Shown here: positions 27,176 through 36,946 of the stretch, piece by piece
How positions within the stretch are numbered: the first letter of the stretch is position 1
Layout of the letters: every line of letters starts with the position of its first letter
NCBI GenBank assembly: GCA_032622095.1
Contig: CP136063.1
Coordinates: 14,363,814 to 14,427,813 of the forward strand
Length of the DNA: 64,000 bases
Direction of reading: 5' to 3'
DNA from: Siphonodentalium dalli
Lineage: Eukaryota > Mollusca > Scaphopoda > Gadilida > Siphonodentaliidae
Program-made: the position numbers and the translations under genes
The notes under the pieces: model-generated
What the model saw: only the letters and a program-made list of their open reading frames with translations
Database searches by the model: none
What the model was told of the DNA's origin: nothing

Positions 27176-29125
27176 AGCACCTATGGTGTATTGATATAAG
27201 CGAGTAAGAAATACTTGCTTTGCTGTTTTGGAAACTTTTAAGTTGCACAACAAGCCGAAGAATGACAATTTACGTTTTCCGATAAGTGACACCATAGATG
27301 AAGTTCCAACCAATCCTTGAGCTGTAACCGTTTTTGTGCGATGATGAAGGCCCTGGTAATATTTTAAACAAAATCTGTTTGTTCTCTCAAGTCGATCAAT
27401 GTGAGTTTGATTTAAATTCCAGAGTAGTTCAGAGCCGTAGATACCTTTTGGTATAACTACTGATGAATACATTAACGAGCAACTTTTGGGGGTCATACCA
27501 CCGGGATAGAGTCCAGCATTGTTCAACATCATAAACGTGCTACGGGTCTTATCGCATATGTAATTAGTGAAAATCCCGTTGCAGTTGTACTTGTCAAGTG
27601 AGATACCCAAATGAGTGGTGTTCGTACTTTCTTTGATATCTGAGGTTCCTAGGTTCCAAAGACGACTTTGATGCGAAAATTCTGCTTTAGTTTCATTGAA
27701 TACTACTATAGTGCATTTGGATGGATTGTATTTATACCGCCATTTTTTGCTGTACTCGTTGCAAATATCACAAAGCGCTGATAAGCCATATCTATTTAGT
27801 GATAATAGAACCATGTCATCTGCGTGGGTTGGACACGTACAATTAACACCCAGCATGTTCAGGCCGAATGGTGAGTTTGCAAGAATATGTATTAATTCGT
27901 CGACGTAGATCATATAGTGCAAAGGGGAGAGGACACCCCCTTGTCTGGCTCCCCGTCTCACATCAAACCACCTGGATAAAACGTTATTGTGACGAATAGA
28001 GCACGTGACGTTGGTCAGAAGTTCGCGCATCAATCGAAGTAAATTTCCTCTGAACCCACATGCGTGCAGCTTGTATAATAATCCGTTGATCCAGACGGTA
28101 TCAAATGCCTTCCAAACATCTAGAAACAGACCATACAGTTTTTGTTTACTTTCGGCTACATATGAGATACATTCTTTCATTACACATGATGTCATTTTTG
28201 CGTTCATGCCTTTTTGGAATCCGTGTTGAAGCGGGTGTACATCAAGTAATGTTGGTGCGTACAGTTCTATTCTAGCTTGTAAAACCTTTTCGAGTAACTT
28301 GTATAAAGTTGGCATCAGTGTTATAGCTCTGTAACTGTCAAAATCTGTTCTGGGTTTTGTGCCACCTTTATATAATGTTATGATTAAACCGCGCTTTAAC
28401 TGTGATGGGACCGTTTGTGTTTGAATCAGGACTGTTAGGAGATTCGCAATCGTCTGAGTCAACTTCTGACTTCCATAGATCAAATGTTCGTTCGAAATCC
28501 CATCCCAACCGGTTGCTTTTTCAAAGCTGAGGCTGCGATACACATTAAGTAATTCGTTTGTAGTTACTGAAAAGATTATGCGTTTATCGATATCGTCAGA
28601 TTGACCACTGCCAATTTCTCGCGTAACAAATTCATTTATGTAGTTGAAATTTTGAGTGTCAAACTCCGGTCTATACAACGGTGAATATAGTTTCTCAAAA
28701 TAAGATGCCCATCCTTCTGCGATATCATTATCATGACGAAGAGTGTGTCCTTCATACGTAAGAAATTCGTTCTTATCTGTATGAGTTCTCTGTCGCTTCG
28801 TGTTTAATGCGCGGAATAAATAGTTTCGATCAAGTTGGGCACGTTCATCGATTTTATCATTTAGTTCGGCCAAGTATGCAGCAGATGCTTTTCTATATTC
28901 TCTCCGGAAATCACGCTTTGCATTTTTATAAATCGTGTAAATGTCAGACTGGGTATCTGAGCGAGGTCTACCTCCATCAACCCAATTTTGCCGGACAGTC
29001 CGCATAATTTTGTGCATATTTTTCAAAATGTCGTTCCAAAAAGGTTTCAGATGTTTGTTAAATTTCTTTTTCGGCAAACTTGCCTCGGTGGCATTCGATA
29101 TATTGTTTACAATGTAATCGTACAT
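27116..29125 (-). pseudogene. LINE ORF2, reverse transcriptase part (frame-broken)
   Basis: An open frame of 669 codons carries the RT domain. Visible are the LNVYRSLSFEKATGWDGISNEHL block, the YRAITLMPTLYKLLEKVL block, a FLDVWKAFDTVW block and a catalytic box reading HADD at residues 434-437, where most relatives have Y/F-A-D-D. The thumb and a YNPSKCTIVVF block follow. The 5' part is cut off from the endonuclease by a TAG at 29,174-29,176 and a frameshift. The true 3' continuation leaves this frame near 27,160. The His in place of the aromatic residue ahead of the two catalytic Asp may be tolerated or may be a lesion. Confidence 0.9.
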
Positions 29126-29237
29126 TTTACACGGATCAGTTTCGTGTTCAGATAAATGATCAAATTTGTTAAACTACGCATTAAGGCTTTGCTTATAATT
29201 GTGTAAAATTTCTGGTTCAGATTTAGCCTTATTCCAA

Positions 29238-30137
29238 TCAACAATTCCCTGACCAATTACACGTTGTTTCTACAAGTGCATCTCGATAACGCATTTCAAA
29301 TAGCATTCTCAGAGTGATTGGCCTATGATTGGATACATCGATTGCATCATCGTTTAGTACGTGTACTTCTTGTATGAAAGGAATAAGAGTATGTGTAATT
29401 AAGATATGATCAACGATCGTTCCTCCATACCGCCCATCGCCAAATGGGATACATGTAGTACGCGGATTATCCTGGCAATAAGTGCGATTGACGGACACCA
29501 TTTTGATTCGTTTGACAAGATTTTCGAATGCCATGTTTCGGTCATCGGACTTTTCAAATTGCCCATTAAAGTCTCCCATCACTATTACATTGCCATAAGT
29601 TTTGTACATATCACAAATATCGCCAAGAGATCTGGTATATTCGTCGTAATGTTCCGCCGTGTAATTAGTAGAAGGTACCTGTAATATGTATAAGAAGCAT
29701 TCATTTGTTACTTGAAATTGAATCCCTATTATTCTATCGTCATCTATAGCGAGGGGACTTATGCGTATAGACAGTCTCTTGTGCCATAACAACGCAACCC
29801 CACCATTTGGTCTCCCCCTTTTGTTGGGGATTCTTTGGCGGGAATCGGACACTGCATGATATTCATAAAACTTGTCGAGCGAACCAAGAAAGTGCATATC
29901 ACATTGATAGAGCCAGTGCTCACTCAATCCTATTATATCATGATCGCCACGTTTAATCAAATTACTGAGGTAATAGCCAGATGACATGATACCGGTGGCA
30001 TTCCATGTAATTAGATTGAGATTAACGGTTTCCATCGTGTGTTTATAATTGATAGCTGATAAGTCAGCGTTGTGAGTACGATTATCGCTCAAAATCAATG
30101 ACAGGATTAATGCTAGCAATGCATCGATATTACACAT
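29238..30137 (-). CDS. LINE ORF2, APE-type endonuclease part (truncated by frameshift)
   Basis: The frame is open from 30,221. The natural start is probably the ATG at 30,135-30,137, just downstream of the ORF1 stop. Exonuclease-endonuclease-phosphatase motifs are in order: NLITWNATGI, IIGLSEHWL (metal-binding Glu), GGVALLWH, VIVMGDFNG (Asp/Asn), VDHILI and SNHRPI (terminal catalytic His). The enzyme nicks target DNA to prime reverse transcription. The frame stops at 29,238, whereas the reading continues in a different frame towards the RT, so a single-base indel near 29,240 has disconnected the two halves. Confidence 0.88.
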   Translation of the reverse strand: MCNIDALLALILSLILSDNRTHNADLSAINYKHTMETVNLNLITWNATGIMSSGYYLSNLIKRGDHDIIGLSEHWLYQCDMHFLGSLDKFYEYHAVSDSRQRIPNKRGRPNGGVALLWHKRLSIRISPLAIDDDRIIGIQFQVTNECFLYILQVPSTNYTAEHYDEYTRSLGDICDMYKTYGNVIVMGDFNGQFEKSDDRNMAFENLVKRIKMVSVNRTYCQDNPRTTCIPFGDGRYGGTIVDHILITHTLIPFIQEVHVLNDDAIDVSNHRPITLRMLFEMRYRDALVETTCNWSGNC

Positions 30138-30156
30138 AATAAATAATAATATGGTT

Positions 30157-31722
30157 TCATTTGTGTACCCACATCCTACAGATTGCTCCTCGTGGCCAAA
30201 ACTTTGGTGCAAGAACTGCATCTAGGTCCTCGTCACAAACATTAATGCGAGCAGAGTTACCTCTCAACATCTTAATGACAGTGAAGCCCGCATTTTTAAA
30301 TATAAGGTGTTTCTTGATATCGTCAATGGCTGCGGAGTCAGCGAATCCACCGAGAAACACTTGTGACGTTTTTACTGGACATTCATATTTATAAAAATAA
30401 TAGTCATTCCTGGAGTAATTTGCAGCATGTCTAGCTTGTTGTGGACGCGTATTATTAGTTTCATTCATCGGAAGTGTTGATTCATAGCTCACGCTATTTG
30501 GTTCACTGTATTGCGAATTCGTCTCAGATTTTTTATCCTTGTCGTAAGAATCGTCCGCGTAGCTCATCATTGCATTTAATGTTTCTGAAATATCTCGCTG
30601 TGTCTTTGTAACTTCTCCCATTGAGTTTGCCACACACTCCACGAACGTTTGGAGATTATTTGTCACTGTATTCGTGAAATTTCGAAATTCCTCTTTCATC
30701 ATGTTAACATTATGTTTTATTGTTTCGTTAATCATTTTATCACACGAGTGGGTTGGTTGAACATGTTTTTTGTTTACAATGTCTCTTAGTGTTGCCATTT
30801 GTCCCTCAAAACTCTTATGTTTCTTGTCAAATTCATCAAGTCCTTGTACTATGTTGCACATATCACGTTTGACATCGGCTATTTCACTTTTAACTTTCTT
30901 CACCCCAGTGTATTTATCATCTTGTACACGTTCTATTGTCTGCATTTCCTGTTCAAGTTTATCGTCTAGTTGTTTAATTTTGGCGTCTATCCGAACAACA
31001 TCTGATTTCAGCTGATCAACATCTTCAGTTATTCCGAGTTTTTCTTCAATTTTGTTTAATCTTGATTCTAACTGTTTCACTGTTGTATCAATGTTTGGGA
31101 TACGTTCGTTGAAATCTTTATGAAATGTTTCATTCTTTGTTTTAATCATAGCAATGTCTCGTAACATTTTAGTAATCGAGTTATTTAAGTTTAGGGAGAC
31201 ATTGACGTCATCATCATCGTTGATCATACCATAGATTGATGGGTAACTGACACTTTTATTATGCTTTCCACCTTTACTTATAAGCTCTCCAATTGTATCT
31301 GCATCTTTGTCAACCATGAATTTCATCAATCTGTAAATATCAACAGCCATTCTCAAATTCCGTGTATTTTTATCCGTTATATGGTTTCCTGTGTGGTTCC
31401 TAATCACACATTGTTTCATTACTGCAGATGTCTCATAGGGGAACACTTCGTCAGACTTCACGTTCATGAATACGTTGTCCCGCAATGTTTCGAGAAGTTT
31501 GTCTTGATTGCCGACAAAGTCTACTATAGTTCCAGTAAATACATCCTGCGTTGTCGAGTTAATGAACTTCAACACAGATTGAAGATTGTCGAGAGTTTTG
31601 TTGTTATCCTCTGGTTTGTGCGTGTATTGTTGTGACTCTATGCTGTCATACCATGTAGATAACGATTCGTCCAGAGAGCGCTGATCACAATCACTTTGGT
31701 TACCGTTATCTCCCATTGTCAT
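30157..31722 (-). CDS. LINE ORF1 protein (coiled coil plus RRM-like C terminus)
   Basis: An intact frame of 521 codons from an ATG at 31,722. Residues about 180-330 are rich in Lys, Glu, Asp and Leu with heptad spacing, a long coiled coil that in LINE ORF1 proteins drives trimerisation. The last about 75 residues start with a VFLGGF strand and end in a WPRGAICRMW stretch. This resembles the RRM-like or CTD nucleic-acid-binding end seen in ORF1 proteins, which coat the element RNA. ORF2 begins 19 nt after its stop, in another frame, so reinitiation is a likely expression route. No zinc knuckle is seen in ORF1. Confidence 0.85.
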   Translation of the reverse strand: MTMGDNGNQSDCDQRSLDESLSTWYDSIESQQYTHKPEDNNKTLDNLQSVLKFINSTTQDVFTGTIVDFVGNQDKLLETLRDNVFMNVKSDEVFPYETSAVMKQCVIRNHTGNHITDKNTRNLRMAVDIYRLMKFMVDKDADTIGELISKGGKHNKSVSYPSIYGMINDDDDVNVSLNLNNSITKMLRDIAMIKTKNETFHKDFNERIPNIDTTVKQLESRLNKIEEKLGITEDVDQLKSDVVRIDAKIKQLDDKLEQEMQTIERVQDDKYTGVKKVKSEIADVKRDMCNIVQGLDEFDKKHKSFEGQMATLRDIVNKKHVQPTHSCDKMINETIKHNVNMMKEEFRNFTNTVTNNLQTFVECVANSMGEVTKTQRDISETLNAMMSYADDSYDKDKKSETNSQYSEPNSVSYESTLPMNETNNTRPQQARHAANYSRNDYYFYKYECPVKTSQVFLGGFADSAAIDDIKKHLIFKNAGFTVIKMLRGNSARINVCDEDLDAVLAPKFWPRGAICRMWVHK

Positions 31723-31723
31723 T

Positions 31724-31773
31724 TAGAATATGGATCTATACAAGAATATAGAATATGGATCTATACAATAAGT
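31724..31773. repeat. 25-bp direct repeat ahead of LINE ORF1
   Basis: The sequence 'tagaatatggatctataca' occurs at 31,724 and again at 31,749, a period of 25 bp, immediately upstream (minus-strand sense) of the ORF1 start. Short tandem repeats in the 5' UTR are common in LINEs and can contain promoter sites. It could equally be a slippage product at the insertion end. Confidence 0.8.
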
Positions 31774-33290
31774 CGACGATCCGTTACTGTTAGTTAGGGG
31801 AGACCCCTTGTACGACACACATATCAAGCCGTTTACTACGAAAGTTACTCATGCGTGAAATTTTCACACGGCGAGGAGTACTTCACTGTGGACATACGTC
31901 GTGAGTACAGTTCATGGAAAACATGGTGGTATTGACAAAATCACAGTCCCTAGGAATCACTGTTAGTTGAATAAAATATTATTTAATAATATTAAATCAA
32001 TATATTATAGTTAGTTATTATATTAATATATATACCAGTTTGGCAAGTAAAAATTTTGTATACTGCATTTTCATTGGCAGATGATTTGAAAGAAAATACA
32101 GAGTACAAATTTTTATGCCACACAAACATTCGCGAATTCTGAGTTTATATCATCATATTCCGTATTTTTTTCTTGAAACGATGGTGTGTTCAGATTGTTA
32201 GTATCTTTACCCACTTACGAGAAAATATCTGTTTGTTACTCGAATATTCCTTCAGGTGCAAACTCGGTGGAATTCTTTACGATTTTGGAAAAACATATCC
32301 ATTCTATAAATACCATTTTACTTATTCGCACCCGGTGATAATCCGAATAAACGGGATTACGGATGTGAGTAAACAGACGTCGGGTGTGGTAAAACTGGCT
32401 CTGATCTAAACTACCAAGTGCACATTTTAACTCATTCTCATTACTAGAGAAATGTGGAAATGATCATCTCAAACTAATATATCTATATATTTTCAAGTAG
32501 GGCCCTAGGGGTGGTTGATAACTTGAGATGTGAAAGCAAATTTTATATTCCAAGCTCCCGTTTTGCTCCGCATTCCAAAGAGCGGCAATGGGAGATAACC
32601 TGTACTGGGATTGGCTGCAAATTTTAAATAAGTAATTGTAATAAGGAACTGAATAGAGACACTACCGCGTCAGCAAAAAATGATTTTCACCAATTCCATA
32701 AATGTGAATTTATGGTGATATTTGGATGGAAAATCACGATTTATGTACAAATCAGACCAGGTAGAGTTGATATGACCCAACGAGCGCATTAAGAACAATT
32801 AACTTAATTGTCACATGTCAATTGTGGGGAGATAAATGCAATTTTTTCGAACGAAAAATCCAATTGTTCGTTTTAGTGATAGAGCACACGGGGTGGTCTC
32901 TAGCCAATGAGATGATTGTTTACATAATAAACAAATCTGAAGTTGCCTAACTGCACCTGTTATCTGTATAGTGGAGGTAATGTATCTAGATCTATTTGTT
33001 ATATTTTAATCAAATTTAATATTATATGGCAAGTGATTCCTAGGACTGTGACAAAATCAAAATGAGTTCAATAACTTTGAATAACAAAAACGATCCATAC
33101 CGCCATTTGAAGGTCTGATGCTGATCTTCTTCAATTCCAATATTGTTATGAACACGGAGAACAACACAAGAAGGCCATGATAACAATATATCCTGACATC
33201 TGTTATTTAGATAATTAAAACGTTAATTTGTAGAGAACAAAATATTGCGACTTATTGTTTACACCGGAAGTTAACATTTTTTGTCAAATC
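31774..33290. other. Non-coding interval
   Basis: No gene is visible. The first part probably includes the LINE's 5' untranslated end. 31,970-32,040 is very AT-rich (ttatttaataatatt type). The longest frame (78 codons, 32,173-32,409) has no recognisable feature. Confidence 0.6.
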
Positions 33291-33860
33291 TGAACCCACC
33301 CGACACAAACACTCCCTTGAGCAGGTTGCTTTTATATTAGAGAGGTCAAATTTTGGAGGCATACCTACAGTATACCGGCTTACGTACCACCGCATTAAAC
33401 TCGCTCCTACATTAGCCCGTTTGGATTTGGGGCTAAAAATCGGCTAGTGACTACAGAAGTATACATATTTATGATATATAGCGTTGTCACGAGTAAACCG
33501 TTCCATTAGAAAATCGCCCTCTGGATGCGCGTGAACACTAGCCATCAGATGTACTCGTCAAAAATAATTATCTCGATGTTTGAATTCCCTCCCCCCTTGC
33601 AATTTTCGTGGAATTTTCCTAAAGTCTCAACCCACACTGACACGCATTCTACGTTGGGCATGTTACATTTATAGTATAGCCGTCAAACTTCTGGGACGTA
33701 CATAAAGTATGTCAACGTACATGCTACGACATTATTTTGCTCTTTAACCAGCCAGTTTGGATTTGGCGGGAAAAGTAGTTGCAATATTTCCGTACCCCGT
33801 AACGCGAAAAGTACTGGGTAAAAACATTTTTAAGCGATATATTCGAGTCCGAATCTCTCG
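33290..33860. repeat. Dispersed ~340-bp repeat, about 1.7 tandem units
   Basis: Two related units are visible: 'cattagcccgtttggatttgg' at about 33,412 and 'aaccagccagtttggatttgg' at about 33,748 lie about 336 bp apart. Shared blocks are 'gagtaaaccgttcc', 'aacccac(c)c', 'caggttgctttta', 'gtcaaa(c/t)tt' and 'ggcgggaaaa'. The same family recurs at 53,080-53,640, so it is dispersed and often tandem. No ORF is associated. Confidence 0.75.
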
Positions 33861-34046
33861 TCCAATTCGGAATATGCAATAAATTTATTTTAGCTCTGTA
33901 AAAAAAAAACTTGGTTTATTCATCCTGGTGTATAGTGTGTCCCTATTTATGTACAAAAACAATATACTTCCTTGGTTATACCATGAAAGTATAATAATTG
34001 GGAAAATCATGAACTGAAAAATCGCATTTTGGGACGGAAACACGAA

Positions 34047-34050
34047 GTAG
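34047..34050. other. Target-site duplication (left), GTAG
   Basis: The four bases before the 5' LTR are GTAG, and the four bases after the 3' LTR (44,912-44,915) are also GTAG. The match shows that the whole 10.9-kb element inserted as one unit. Confidence 0.85.
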
Positions 34051-34559
34051 TGTGCTATAGTGGAATGTCGGGGTTAATAATTGCCTGAAAGTCTGTGTAG
34101 AGTAGGTTAATAAAACCAATTACCAACTGATCAATAAGAGTGTGGGACCCCACGACTTTACTGGTTCAGAAGTATATCGAATCATATGGCTGGAAACAGA
34201 TCAATGTCACGTGGAAACCCCTTCACTGGTCTGAGAGAATAGCGAATAAGAAGTTACTAGCCTGGAATTGGCTGAGAGTATATCGTATCAAAGACCAGTC
34301 ATGTGACTTGGGGAGAAAGTTGGAATAAAATAGTATGTTTGCTTTTGGTCGTGGCTTTTCGGTTATAATTCTCTAAGTGACCGTTTGGCCCCACGACAGA
34401 CTTCAGGCGAATTCTCAAACTGATAGCCTTGTGAAAGTGTTGTGGTAAATATATATCCAGGCATTCTTGATGTTACAATAAAAGATTGTGTAGCTACAAA
34501 ACTGTGTCTGGACCTGTGTTCCCAACGTGGAGAGACGATCTACGGCCGATTATAGGACA
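34051..34559 (+). repeat. 5' LTR
   Basis: 509 bp from tgtgctatag to ttataggaca. It matches the 3' LTR except for an extra CC near 34,150 (gggaccccacgac against gggaccacgac), and C/T differences in catatgg(c/t)tgg and cttca(c/t)tgg. An AATAAA-type signal (acaataaaag) near 34,475, followed by the end of the LTR, would serve for polyadenylation when in the 3' position. Confidence 0.96.
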
Positions 34560-34568
34560 CATGTTTTT

Positions 34569-34586
34569 TGGTGCCGTGAGCAGGAT
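34569..34586 (+). promoter_or_regulatory. Putative primer-binding site
   Basis: Nine bases after the 5' LTR the sequence reads tggtgccgtgagcaggat. It starts with TGG, the complement of a tRNA CCA end, as retroelement primer-binding sites do. I do not assign the tRNA. Confidence 0.55.
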
Positions 34587-34607
34587 TCCTAATTATGGTG
34601 AATTAGG

Positions 34608-34975
34608 AAAATGGAAAACAAAAATTCAGTAGAAGAATCAAGAAGGAAGAAGATAAAATCAGAACATTCTGTGAATAATACAGTTCAGAAGAAAGACCAA
34701 GAAGAAAATTTCAGAACATTCTACGAAAAAAATTTAGTTCAGAAGAAAAGCCAGGAAGGTTCTGTGAAAAATAAAATTCACGAAAATAAACATTCAGTTT
34801 AGAAGAAGAAAACAAGAAGAAGAAAGTCCAAGAAGAAAATTTCAGAACATTCTGTGAACAATTCAGTTCAGACGAAAATCAAGGAAGAAACATTCTGTGA
34901 ACAATTCAGAAGAAAATCAAGGAAGAAACATTCTGTGAACAATTCAGTTCAGAACGAAATCCAAGAACATCAGTG
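34608..34975 (+). repeat. Purine-rich repeated leader
   Basis: The internal 5' leader is built from diverged copies of a unit containing 'agaagaaa' and 'cagaacattctgtgaacaat', recognisable near 34,660, 34,712, 34,842, 34,886 and 34,925. Copies are 40-130 bp apart. One 63-codon frame spans part of it but is low-complexity (Lys, Glu, Asn). It may act at RNA level (packaging, or ribosome access to the first ORF), which is inference. Confidence 0.8.
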
Positions 34976-35134
34976 TATACATCTGACATTTCGAGGTGTG
35001 GTGCCCAGCTGACATTTCAAAATACTGACAATTCCAGTTGTTTGAACAGTTCTGTGGTAGTGATAGGGTGAGTACCTTTTACATAGATTGAAAATACCGC
35101 ATTCTTAAACAACATACCAATGTAAATTTATTTA

Positions 35135-35689
35135 ATGGCTGGTAGATTCGCTTGTGTACCCTTAGCAGCAGGGATTTCGTCCCTTACAGAAATAGTGGAG
35201 TCAGGACCAGAGTTTGAAAACGATAGAACTCCATTTAGAGAATCGCTAAATCCCCCACCTCGAGTACCAGTGATACAAGATACATTGATTGGGTACGACG
35301 CACCATTTAAATTTGTAGAGTATTGTACTTTTTGTAAAGAACACATTAGCACAATATCGCCGAGAGTATTTAAACGAGTCGTGCCAATTAAATTAGAGGT
35401 ACATTGCAATAGAATAAGGGTTTTGCAAGAGATACAAATTTTTAATAAATTTGATAATTGTGTTTTTGACAGATATACAATTTGGACATCGATTAAAACA
35501 CCCTTTGCAGATTTTCCAACATTAACTGTCAATAGAATTGTGGCCCGTTTACCGTTTTTGGGATATCCGACACCATATGGATGTCTAATTCATCTTAAAA
35601 CATTAATTAAAAATAAAGCACGCGAAATTGGACAAAGTGAAGAGGCAGTAATGTTTATAGATGAGGACACGGTCACAGTGGAAAGATAA
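35135..35689 (+). CDS. Extra retrotransposon ORF upstream of gag, unknown function
   Basis: An ATG in reasonable context (tttaatgg) opens 184 codons ending TAA at 35,687-35,689, 30 nt before the gag ATG and in the same frame as gag, with a second in-frame TAA just before the gag start. I recognise no family. The protein has a Pro-rich N-terminal third, a CxxC pair (EYCTFCKEH, about residue 67), then alternating hydrophobic and basic strands and an acidic end. Ty3/gypsy elements usually start with gag, so a separate conserved-looking ORF here is unusual. It could be a detached N-terminal (matrix-like) Gag module, an accessory factor or a captured gene. The intact length in a young element favours function. 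Confidence 0.7.
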   Translation: MAGRFACVPLAAGISSLTEIVESGPEFENDRTPFRESLNPPPRVPVIQDTLIGYDAPFKFVEYCTFCKEHISTISPRVFKRVVPIKLEVHCNRIRVLQEIQIFNKFDNCVFDRYTIWTSIKTPFADFPTLTVNRIVARLPFLGYPTPYGCLIHLKTLIKNKAREIGQSEEAVMFIDEDTVTVER

Positions 35690-35719
35690 ATTAATATTGT
35701 ATGCGTGTTAATTAAATAA

Positions 35720-36946
35720 ATGGCTCAAGCACCAGAGATACCTAGTTTAGATTTTGGAAGTGAGTCAGAAATAAGAATGATGGAATATGAAAATTTAATA
35801 AGGCAGCGGAGAGAAGAAGAGTTGAATAGAAATAGAGATTTAAATCCGATTGATAGCCCCCCTGCATATGAACAAATTGCACAGGGAAATGATCAAAATA
35901 TGTCAAGTGTGTTGGGACAATTGACTGAACAAATGCATTTATTTAAAAATGCAGTGGTTCAACAATCTGAGGCCTCAAGGCAGTCAACAGCTCTTCAGGC
36001 AGCTTTGGGCGCGGCCACGATAATAGGCAAATATTCTGGGGACCCAAAGGGGTTCAAAGACTGGATATTACAAATAGAAAGGTATTCTTTGGCGATGGAC
36101 GCCGCTGATGAAGACCACATTAAATTAGCTAATCAAACGGCACGGGGACCAGTAGCAGAATTTGTACAAAGATTTATGAAACAAAATACGAGGCATGGGG
36201 TACTAAGAATCACTTGGGGTGAGTTTAAAAGGGAATTGCGGATCCGTTATGGAGATATAGCAGACAATCAACATGCTCTATCCATCTTACGCAACATTAG
36301 GCAAAAGAAAGAGGAAAGTATTCAGGTATATTCCGAACGATTACGGGAGATAGCTACAGATGCATTTGAGGATCATATCCAAGATGCTGCCATTGAAATG
36401 CAAATGGTGGGATATTTTGTAGATGGATTATACAATGATTCGTTGAGGTTTAAATTAATGAGGGAAAATCATCCACAGTTAGATAGGGCGGTAGAGTATG
36501 CAATGAGGGAAGCTAATTTACATAAACGGTATAAACTAAGGTATGGTGAGGGCACGTATGATAGGGCTAAAGGAAATGCAGTTAATACTGAAACACCTAT
36601 CGCGATGGAAATTGATCATATTCGAAGAAGGGGTTTTGAAAGATTTCAGAGATCCCAACCAAATAGGTATCAGGGACCACGCCCAGTGCAAGCTCAAAAT
36701 AGGTACCAGGGGCCACGCGTTAGGTCGGGGCCAAATAGAGGATCGCCACCACAATATAATGTGAGGGCATTACAAATGAGAAATGAAACAATAAGGCCAG
36801 TCAATCCTTCAAATTCACAGGGTTTTGTAAGGAATCAACGCCCCGGGACGCCATTTCGGTGTGAATATTGTCAAAAAGGGGGACATTCTATAGACTGGTG
36901 TTGGCTGCGTCGGGCAGATGAAAGACGAAAGAAACATTTAAACTAA
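35720..36946 (+). CDS. gag: Gag polyprotein
   Basis: 408 codons from ATG to TAA (36,944-36,946). Residues 47-50 are PPAY in an acidic, Pro-rich N-terminal region, a PPxY motif of the kind that recruits NEDD4-type ligases in retroviral budding. Residues about 95-270 are the retrotransposon Gag capsid domain (blocks GDPKGFKDWILQIERYS, TWGEFKRELRIRYG, QKKEESIQVYSERLREIA). Then comes a basic, Arg/Gln/Pro-rich repeat region (copies of NRYQGPR), and a CCHC knuckle at 381-394 (C-x2-C-x4-H-x4-C). Gag packages element RNA into particles. Its last sense codons form a -1 slippery site, so a fraction of ribosomes should continue into pol. Confidence 0.93.
   Translation: MAQAPEIPSLDFGSESEIRMMEYENLIRQRREEELNRNRDLNPIDSPPAYEQIAQGNDQNMSSVLGQLTEQMHLFKNAVVQQSEASRQSTALQAALGAATIIGKYSGDPKGFKDWILQIERYSLAMDAADEDHIKLANQTARGPVAEFVQRFMKQNTRHGVLRITWGEFKRELRIRYGDIADNQHALSILRNIRQKKEESIQVYSERLREIATDAFEDHIQDAAIEMQMVGYFVDGLYNDSLRFKLMRENHPQLDRAVEYAMREANLHKRYKLRYGEGTYDRAKGNAVNTETPIAMEIDHIRRRGFERFQRSQPNRYQGPRPVQAQNRYQGPRVRSGPNRGSPPQYNVRALQMRNETIRPVNPSNSQGFVRNQRPGTPFRCEYCQKGGHSIDWCWLRRADERRKKHLN

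Larger units (their letters stand above)
26547..31722 (-). mobile_element. Non-LTR retrotransposon (LINE), CR1/L2-like, nearly full length
   Basis: On the minus strand the order is ORF1 (521 residues), then APE endonuclease, then reverse transcriptase, then a C-terminal Cys/His knuckle, the standard layout of the Jockey/CR1/L2 group of LINEs. ORF1 is intact. ORF2 is broken by a frameshift near 29,240, an in-frame TAG at 29,174-29,176, a frameshift near 27,160 and an in-frame TGA at 26,769-26,771. The copy is therefore dead but not old. A 25-bp direct repeat lies immediately upstream of ORF1. I could not identify a target-site duplication, and the clade assignment is from motif style only. Confidence 0.9.

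Noticed and set aside
34140-34328. 62-codon ORF in the 5' LTR
   Set aside because: The corresponding frame in the 3' LTR is shifted by the 2-bp indel. LTRs rarely code, and no family is recognised.
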